A stretch of DNA of 64,000 nucleotides from Salticus scenicus (Eukaryota; Arthropoda; Arachnida; Araneae; Salticidae): assembly GCA_963930645.1 (NCBI GenBank), contig OZ005655.1, positions 131,653,626-131,717,625 on the forward strand. Reading direction: 5' to 3'. Below the pieces are notes generated by a model. It was not told where the DNA came from. It ran no database searches and saw only the letters and a list, made by a program, of their open reading frames with translations. Positions within the stretch are counted from its first letter, which is position 1. The number at the start of each line of letters is the position of its first letter. A program made the position numbers and the translations under genes. Of the stretch, positions 57,490 through 64,000 are shown piece by piece.

Positions 57490-57600
57490 AAGGTGAGGTT
57501 GAGTAGGTTTAACGTCGCGTTAAAGCTACTCAGTCGGCAATTGTACATGGTCTGGGATTTACCACTGAAAGTGGTTAGGACACAAGCCATCACAACTTTG
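57490..57600 (+). repeat. SINE-like fragment, second copy
   Basis: GAGTAGGTTTAACGTCGCGT with TAAAGCTACTCAGTCGGCAA, then GGGATTTACCACTGAAAGTG. Direct copy of the fragment at 57,105. The poly-T and variable tract between the two suggests separate insertions. Confidence 0.55.
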
Positions 57601-57936
57601 ATGCTTCACGCGAAGAGAATCAAGAAAAAGAAGAGAGGTGTACTACATATGTTTTACAAATTGTTTTTTAATTGTTTTATAAATTATTTTTTATAATTAT
57701 ATCGTCATTTAGTTCATATTTCCTGCATTCTAACAGTGCCCTTATCTTTTCAATAACCCCCCCCCCTTTTATTATTTCCACATGAAAGTGAAAAATATAA
57801 ACAAGTTAAGAAAAAATCAGCAGAATGTCAGAGCAAAGGCGTTCGAGGGTACCGAAGACATCAGAAAATCCCAGATAAAATGCAGTTGCTAAGCACCGCA
57901 CAATTCTAATGAGTGTTTTGCCGTGTTAGGATCGGG

Positions 57937-58172
57937 TCGGTTGGTTGGTTGTTGGGTTTAAAGCCGATTGACTACGCGAGAGTCCTAGACCTATAAGTGG
58001 AATGCCCTTGGTGAGGGTCTTTCTAAGGGATCCTAGCTCGTATTTACGCGAGTTTCGGAGAATACCACGGAAAACTCCGAACGGCTAGGTCGATGGGCGC
58101 AACCTGAGATCAAACCTGGCACTTCCCATCTACCATCTTTGAGCGCAGAACCACTCAGCCGTGGTGGGAGTA
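57937..58172 (-). repeat. tRNA-derived SINE with perfect 11-bp target duplication
   Basis: Flanked by TTAGGATCGGG on both sides (57,926-57,936 and 58,173-58,183). Minus strand head: CCACGGCTGAGTGGTTCTG (A box, 58,151-58,164) and GGTTTGATCTC (B box, 58,106-58,116), the Pol III promoter of a tRNA-derived SINE. Body includes CCGTGGTATTCTCCGAAACT and CGCGTAAATACGAG. The tail is CAACAACCAACCAACCGA-like. It serves as the reference for the degraded copies at 21.6, 29.1, 42.3 and 62.0 kb. Confidence 0.95.
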
Positions 58173-58840
58173 TTAGGATCGGGAGTTTCATTGAAAAGAA
58201 GGGTATGCAGGATGTTGCGAGACGTCAATATTGCAAACGTCCCAAAATAGCTCACTTAAGCCAAAACACAAAAGTCGATCGAGATGCAGAAAACATCCCC
58301 CTTGGACCTTTCGGGGCTTTCATTTTTTTTCAGTAATGAATTACGATTTATTTTCAGATTGTTTCTAGAAATATTCACATTTAAAAAAAAAAAAAAAAAA
58401 ATCTAAGGCACGGTATGACCTTTCTGACATTGTGAAAATAAACAGTGGAGATAGCGATCTCTCTGTCTAGAAATGAAACATGTTATTTCGTCCATTCAAG
58501 TTTTGGATACTGAAATCTTTGCAGCCCAAAAGTACAGAATACACATCAAAAAGTCCGAAAACCTAATTTCCTTTCTCAGAGAAACAAAAATTGCTGTGTT
58601 AAAAGAGTGAGACTACTGTCTCAAAACTTAAGTACAAGTCTTATAAATAATGTAAATATTTCTTGTGATAGTTTATAACTGTCAGGCGATCACACGTTAA
58701 ATTTAGCTTACCATAGAAAACTGCATCTCAAGTATGAATTATATATGTATTTTTACGATATCACATTTATTTCCAACGCGCTATTATGTTACTTATATTT
58801 TACGATTAACTTTTCTTATTTTTAGAGTAATATTTATTAA

Positions 58841-59161
58841 CACGTTGAGAGACATGCGAATTCTTAAGAAAATCTCTGTCAGGCCACGCGCGCTGGTTAG
58901 AAGCGCTGGTGAGGTATAGCAATGCGTTTTTATGTTTACCGTGTTTCAATAAAATCCTTTAAAATGCCTTAATGATATAATCCCGTAATAAATAAAAATA
59001 AAGTAAATTTTAAATACATTTTCCGTAATAACTTAAAACAATGTTGTTTTTTTTTGTTTTTTTTTTGTATCATATTTTACACTGTCAGCTACCGGTGGTT
59101 GGCGCGACCTAAACGGAAAGTTCAGTGTCGGCCACCGATGGCTGACGTGGCACTCAACGTG
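58841..59161. mobile_element. TTAA-flanked piggyBac-like MITE
   Basis: TTAA at 58,837-58,840 and 59,162-59,165. Ends CACGTTGAG and CTCAACGTG are inverted repeats (next to TTAA a 13-bp match). Contains ACACTGTCAGCTACCGGTGG and GGCCACCGATGGCTGAC. Same family as 4,470-4,896. Non-coding. Confidence 0.88.
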
Positions 59162-59281
59162 TTAATAGATACACAAATTCTGAGCTGAATTTCAACTTTT
59201 AAATAACTTTCATTTTTGTTGTTCTTAAATTAATTGTGAAAACATTAAAACATATTTACAAAATACAAATTGCATTATTAA

Positions 59282-59485
59282 CATCCTGCTACTGTCATCG
59301 GGTCCATTTTGACCCAAGACTAACGCCGTGAAAATTCATATTTTAAAACGAATACTTATTTAACAAGACAAATTAATTTAGTACCAAAAATATAAAATAA
59401 AATAAAAATATTAATAGCTACTGAAAATTAAAAACACTGGTTCCATTAAAATTTGTGTGTGAACAAAATAAACACGGAAGCAGGG
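59282..59485. mobile_element. Possible TTAA-flanked MITE
   Basis: TTAA at 59,278-59,281 and 59,486-59,489, with weakly inverted CATCCTGCTACTG and GGAAGCAGGG ends and a CGGGTCCATTTTGACCC palindrome near the left end. The short, imperfect ends make this uncertain. Confidence 0.4.
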
Positions 59486-59519
59486 TTAACTTTGAAAAAT
59501 GTTACTAAAATAAAAATAC

Positions 59520-59551
<32 letters not shown>
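59520..59551. repeat. Poly-A tract
   Basis: About 30 A with no interruption. Confidence 0.95.
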
Positions 59552-59784
59552 CAGTTATTTGAATAAAAATTCATAAATAATATTTCTAATATAAATAAAA
59601 TAAAAAAAAATCGGGTAAAGCAGAGAACGCTATGTTCATAAAACTGAAACTTTCATTTTATCTGGGCAAAGAAGAAATAATTTTTGGCTGATTTACAAAA
59701 ATCTTGTTCCAGTAATAACTAAAAAATCTAATTCAGCGTTTCATCAATTAGTAGATTGCATGCATCAAACATTTTTTTCCCCTT

Positions 59785-60260
59785 TTTTTCTTTAAATAAC
59801 GTCACATGATCATTGTATAAAACCTTCACTCATGACTAAAAATAAATTGAGTAATGCAATTTTTTACTATGATACATATATATACTAAAAAAGGAAAAAA
59901 GAAGAAGAAAAATATTTTAACGAAATTCTATGGAAGTTTAAAATTTATACTACCAGAAAGCCTTATCTAAGCTTTTAAAATAAGTTTTTTATCGAATTAA
60001 CTGACGACTGACAGACATTAGATATATCGACAATACAATCAGTCGTTAAAGGGAGTAAAAAATCAAATCTGGAGAATCGATTTTTAGATTATGATACTTT
60101 TAAATATTTAAACATATTAGAATCATTCCAAAATTACGACTTATCGTAGAATCTTAAAGTATATATATATATATATATATATATATCTTATTGGAAAATA
60201 ACGTAGAACTTCGATGATACTACTGTCGGGTTCACAACTCATTTTACTGTTTTTTTTTTT
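59785..60260 (+). repeat. Direct duplication D2, copy 1
   Basis: Shares with 63,405-63,870: AACGTCACATGATCATTG, CACTCATGACT, GACAGACATTAGATATATCG, CAATACAATCAGTCGTTAAA, CGATTTTTAGATTATGATAC, and a TGTCGGG(T/C)TC(A/G)CA block. Copy 1 has an (AT)n insertion (60,162-60,186). Confidence 0.85.
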
Positions 60261-60269
60261 TTTTTTTTT

Positions 60270-61055
60270 TTTTTTGTAAGTAATGTATACAAAATTCAGT
60301 ACAAAAGACAGAATTTAATTTAGTGCGACAGAATATTTATTTTAGTCTATTATTCTACAGAAATAAGCGATAACTATGTTGCGCTCCTTAGCATCAGTAT
60401 ATTCGTTTCTTAAAATTTCTCGGCAACTTTCATTTATTTATTTATTTATTCGTTATTTTGGCGATGAATTAAATTGGCTATCACAACTGCGTAAATAAAG
60501 AGCTTGGTTGGAAAGTCCGAGCTACTTCGGCGCCAAATTGTAAATTTCGCCAAAGGGAGTACGATACTGAAGGTGTTTCATTTGCTTAACACGATTTTTC
60601 TCAATTTCATTTTAAATAAATAAATATATTATATATTCCTTTTTTTTAACTTGATGTGAGAGGGAGAAAAGGAAAAATATTTTTAAACTGCTCTAAATAT
60701 ATAAAAAAAGCATAATAAATAAATAAAATAAATAACTGACTTTTTTATCTTAAATAAGAAGTTGCGTTTCTTAGCAAAAGTTACTATATTCATTTCCCAA
60801 AATTTTATTTGAAAGCTTCATCTCAATTTTAATTTAATATATTTATTTTTTAATTTGTCGCCAAAGGAAGAATCATCCTGACTTATTCAAGATGAAGCAT
60901 GGCAAATGTCTACGACGTGAAAAATCTGACTGAAAGCAATAGTCCTGTCGTACTAAAAAAGAAATGTATGTAAAAGGACGAAAGAAAGAAAGGAAAAATA
61001 TCAATACGAAATTAAGCTAAAATATCGTAAAGTGAAATGTTCTAATTATTCTTAA
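60270..61055. other. AT-rich non-coding, no gene
   Basis: Nothing recognised except homopolymers and the phrase GCTACTTCGGCGCCAAATTG near 60,522-60,541. Confidence 0.45.
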
Positions 61056-61059
61056 TTTT

Positions 61060-61560
61060 TACTTTCTTCTATAAATAATATAGAGAAAGTATTGGATTCG
61101 CGAAAATTTTCGACCTCCGTTTTTTGACGGATCTACACGTTTTGGGATGTCCTGAACACGAATTGATAGTTTTTTTTAAATGTCTGTCTGTCTGTGTCTC
61201 TGTAGTTTATTGTTTTCACCGTATCTCACGAACCAATGAATGAAATTCAACCAAACTTGGTATATAGTTGGACTCTGGCGGGGCATTGTGCTGATTAGAT
61301 TTGGGGATCAATCGCCCAGTAGGTGGCGCTGTGATCGCATTTTATGTAAACTTTTAACATGGCAGTATAGGGCAAAATTTCGTATTTTTCATCGTATCTC
61401 ACGAACCAATGAATGAAATTCAACCAAACTTGGTACTCGTATATAGTTGGAACCTGACGGGGCATGGTTCTGGTTAGATTTGGGGATCAATCGCCCAGCA
61501 GGTGGCGCTGTGATCGTAAAATTTCGTATTTTTATTGATATAAACTTGCAAAAGTAGTTT
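61060..61560 (+). repeat. Dispersed repeat R1 with two CTCF-consensus sites
   Basis: Starts with the hairpin TACTTTCTTCTATAAA..ATAGAGAAAGTA (about 61,060-61,092) and TCGCGAAAATTTTCGACCTC, nearly the same as at 12,334. Internal module duplicated in tandem (about 61,220-61,390 and 61,386-61,520), each with CCAG(T/C)AGGTGGCGCTG (61,316-61,331; 61,495-61,510). Confidence 0.85.
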
Positions 61561-61970
61561 TTCAACTGTTAAAGCTCCAAAGAGAAGAAAATATTTAATT
61601 AAATTACTCTAACGCTAGTATCAAAATGATAAAATTTTACTTCACTCCCACAGATAAAATTTTACATTGCAAGAACAAAAGATGTTATAATATCTTAAAT
61701 TACAAATTGTTATTTATTTATTTATTTGGTTTTTGCTATGAATGTGTAATAGACAAAAAGATAATGTTTTAAAATAGGTACTTTTTTTTTTAACAATGTG
61801 ATCAGATAAAATTAGTTTAATCAGTATGAAATCAGTACATTATTAGCATATCTTAAAACAAGCTTAATATCTGTACATTACTTTGAGATGCGAAAATTAT
61901 GTGCAGGAAAATTCAATCGTCAGATATTCTTATTGGAAAATATTTTTATTGGAGTACTTAAGTACCTTTC
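61561..61970. other. AT-rich, no feature
   Basis: Nothing recognised. Confidence 0.4.
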
Positions 61971-61974
61971 AACG

Positions 61975-62190
61975 GGCGTTCTATCCCAGGTCAGCTCGTC
62001 GATCTAGTCGTTCGCAGTTTCCCGTGGTTTTCTCCGAGACTCGCGTAAATACGTAAATAAACACGATAGACCTTGAGAAAGACCCCCCCCCCCCCCATGT
62101 ACAGCATCCCCCTCTTAAGACCAGATCCCCAATGTAGAGATTTGGCCTTAATTCTAACACCATACGTTTCCAACGGTTAAAGTAAAAAAA
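61975..62190 (+). repeat. SINE fragment lacking most of the tRNA head
   Basis: Contains GTTTCCCGTGGTTTTCTCCG and GACTCGCGTAAATACG, the body of the 57,937 SINE in plus orientation, followed by a C-run (62,084-62,097) and poly-A (62,186-62,207). Two frames over it on the minus strand come from the repeat. Confidence 0.75.
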
Positions 62191-62259
62191 AAAAAAAAAA
62201 AAAAAAATCTGTTGTGAAACAGCCACGCGACTTCCGTTACCCACTATTACACGTATTAT

Positions 62260-63215
62260 ATGTACTATTTGGAGCTAATGTGATCAGAAGACATAGAAGT
62301 TAGCTAATGAAATAGACAACTAAAAATTTTCCAGTACGAGAAAGTTAATACACGTTTGTGGTAAACGCATGAAAACATAAAGACATAAAATACAGTTTAC
62401 ATAGCAGGGAAAAGAAAAAAAAAAAAAAAAAGGTAGCTTTTTTTTTTTTTTATATATACATCAATTTCCGAGATCTAAAACTGATATGTCTGATCAGGAT
62501 GACTATTAATTTTCCTGCAATAACCACGTATAGCATGGGAAAGGATATCTAAAATAGGTTTATGTAACAGTTTTCAAGAAAATCGTTAGAGCCGTTTTTG
62601 AGACACCGATTTTTACCATAACTTGGCAAATTCAGATGTTGACCGGAAAACAACAATTACATACAAAAGGATATTTAAAAGAGGGTTGACGATGCAAGTT
62701 TGAAAAAAAAAAAAAAAAAAAAAAAATCCATACAGCTGTTTTGAAAGGAATCCACTCGCAGTATCTGAAATTCAGCTATTTATACAGTCAATTTTCCTGA
62801 AATAACCAACTATATCATTCGAAAGGACATCTAATAGAGTGTTTATATAGCAACTTTGAAGAAAATCATTAAAGCCGTTTTTGAGATACGGACTTACGGC
62901 TCCACTTCCGGTTTCAGATGTCCCACTTCCTTTTTTCCAATTTTCACCAAATTTGGAAAATTCATCTGTACACCAGTTCTGTCTTAATTCTGAAGTTTCG
63001 TAGCTGTATCTTCATCCGATATGATAGTCAGAAGATTCCCCCCCCCACACACACACACAAATGCACATACACACACACTGACCAATTGCCAAAAACCACT
63101 TTTTTGGACTCAGGAAGCCTTAAAACATGTAAATCAATCGAAATCTCGATATCGAATTTTTGGACCGAATACAACACTTCCATTACCTACGGTAGTCGGG
63201 TAATAGAAGTAAAGA
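62260..63215 (-). repeat. R1-related subfamily R2, copy 2
   Basis: Colinear with 44,740-45,645: GGCAAATTCAGATGTTGACC, GGAAAACAACAATTACATAC, ATTCATCTGTACACCAG, GCCAAAAACCACTTTTTTGG, AAAACATGTAAATCA, then the terminal hairpin around 63,178-63,212 (CTTCCATTACCTACGGTAGT, then CGGGTAATAGAAGTAA). A CACACA tract at 63,045-63,079 gives spurious frames. Confidence 0.83.
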
Positions 63216-63404
63216 GAGAGAGAGAGAGAGACAAAGGGGAATTATTTAAATAGATCGTTCTAATAATACTTTATAAAAAAAAAAAAAAAAAGTCACTACC
63301 ATAGATTTTTTTTATATCTTTTTTAATTATTTATTTTATATTAATATTATTTCATTCATTTTTAATTCATTTATTTTATTTTATTTTTTTTTTATTTATT
63401 TATT

Positions 63405-63870
63405 CGACTTCTTTTTCATTAAATAACATCACATGATCATTGAATATTAATGTAATATTCACTCATGACTTAAAAAAATATTAAAAAAGAAAGAAATTAT
63501 AATGTAATTTTCAGCTATACTACATATATATTAAAGGAAGCCTGGAAAATACTTTAATGGGATTTTATAGAAGTTTAAAATATATACTACGAATAAACCT
63601 TATCTAAGTTTTAAAAATAAGTTTTTTTATGGAATTAACTCACTGCTGACAGACATTAGATATATCGACAATACAATCAGTCGTTAAAGGGAATAAAATA
63701 TCAAATCTGAGGAATCGATTTTTAGATTATGATACTTTAAAAATTTTAAATATATTAGAATCATTTCAAATATACAATGTATCGCAAAATCGCAAAGCCT
63801 ATTTTTATCTCATAGAAAATTAACTTAGAATTGCACTGATTAATTGTCGGGCTCGCACCTCATCTTGGTG
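63405..63870 (+). repeat. Direct duplication D2, copy 2
   Basis: Second copy of 59,785-60,260, same anchors in order, offset by about 3,620 bp. R1, R2 and the SINE fragment lie between the copies. Confidence 0.85.
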
Positions 63871-63882
63871 TTTTCGTTAACT

Positions 63883-64000
63883 TAAAAAAACAAAAAAAAA
63901 AAAAAAAAGAGAGAAAAAAGAAAAGAAAAGAAAAAGAAAAGAAAGAAAGAGGGGGGGGGGGGGGAGAAGGAAGCAAGCAAAAGAATTATTTAAAAAAAAA
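63883..64000. repeat. Purine-rich low-complexity tract at window end
   Basis: A-runs, GAAAA repeats and a G-run (63,952-63,964) all on the plus strand; continues beyond the window. Confidence 0.9.

Noticed and set aside
58106..58164. Functional tRNA gene
   Set aside because: A and B boxes are present but there is no acceptor stem pairing or anticodon arm; flanking duplications show it is a SINE head.
62918..63253. 111-codon frame with HTHTHT repeats
   Set aside because: Produced by a CACACA microsatellite inside an R2 repeat.

Overview
This is a strongly AT-rich stretch of an animal nuclear genome, probably arthropod and plausibly arachnid. The arthropod/arachnid reading is inference. It rests on degraded Tc1, mariner and DUF4817-type transposases, a fragment of an arthropod-type non-LTR retrotransposon, TCAGTT initiator-like motifs in a solo LTR, tRNA-derived SINEs, and a dispersed repeat family with hairpin termini. 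I found no intact host protein-coding gene, no rRNA or tRNA gene and no CRISPR. Nearly everything recognisable is repeat or transposon-derived, and the recognisable coding sequences are all broken.

Layout. 0.5-1.8 kb: two opposed copies of the hairpin-terminated repeat (called R1 here) flank a minisatellite. 2.4-4.9 kb: a direct duplication, a 222-bp deletion-derived mariner with matching ends, and piggyBac-like MITEs. 5.7-20.1 kb: a decayed long-period satellite, split by a G-rich minisatellite, several R1 copies, a DUF4817-type transposase pseudogene, a Tc1 element, palindromic MITEs and a LINE 3' end. 21.6-24.2 kb: a SINE, a pogo/Jerky-like deletion derivative holding a TTAA-flanked MITE, and a solo LTR with 4-bp target duplication. 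27.4-33.7 kb: an unclassified pair of long inverted ends packed with AACGTT motifs, enclosing R1 modules, a SINE and two foldback elements, one with a hammerhead-like core. 34.1-35.3 kb: a mariner (DD34D) pseudogene. 36.0-42.5 kb: an R1 copy, a second decayed satellite (about 505 bp period), a minisatellite and a SINE. 44.6-45.8 kb: a hAT-like element.

47.3-54.95 kb is the most remarkable part. It is a large palindrome with two 2,250-bp inner arms that appear identical (48,976-51,225 and 52,055-54,304), an 829-bp spacer, and older, clearly diverged outer arms. The arms hold GC-richer promoter-like blocks with splice-donor consensus sequences. On the left side an arm exon can be joined in phase to a decayed exon just outside the arm, suggesting a spliced gene or transposon gene that I do not recognise.

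55-64 kb: more R1 copies, a SINE with a perfect 11-bp target duplication, TTAA-flanked MITEs and a direct duplication. R1 copies at several places carry sequences that match the published CTCF consensus.

No genes here visibly work together. The window records layered transposition, tandem amplification and inverted duplication.
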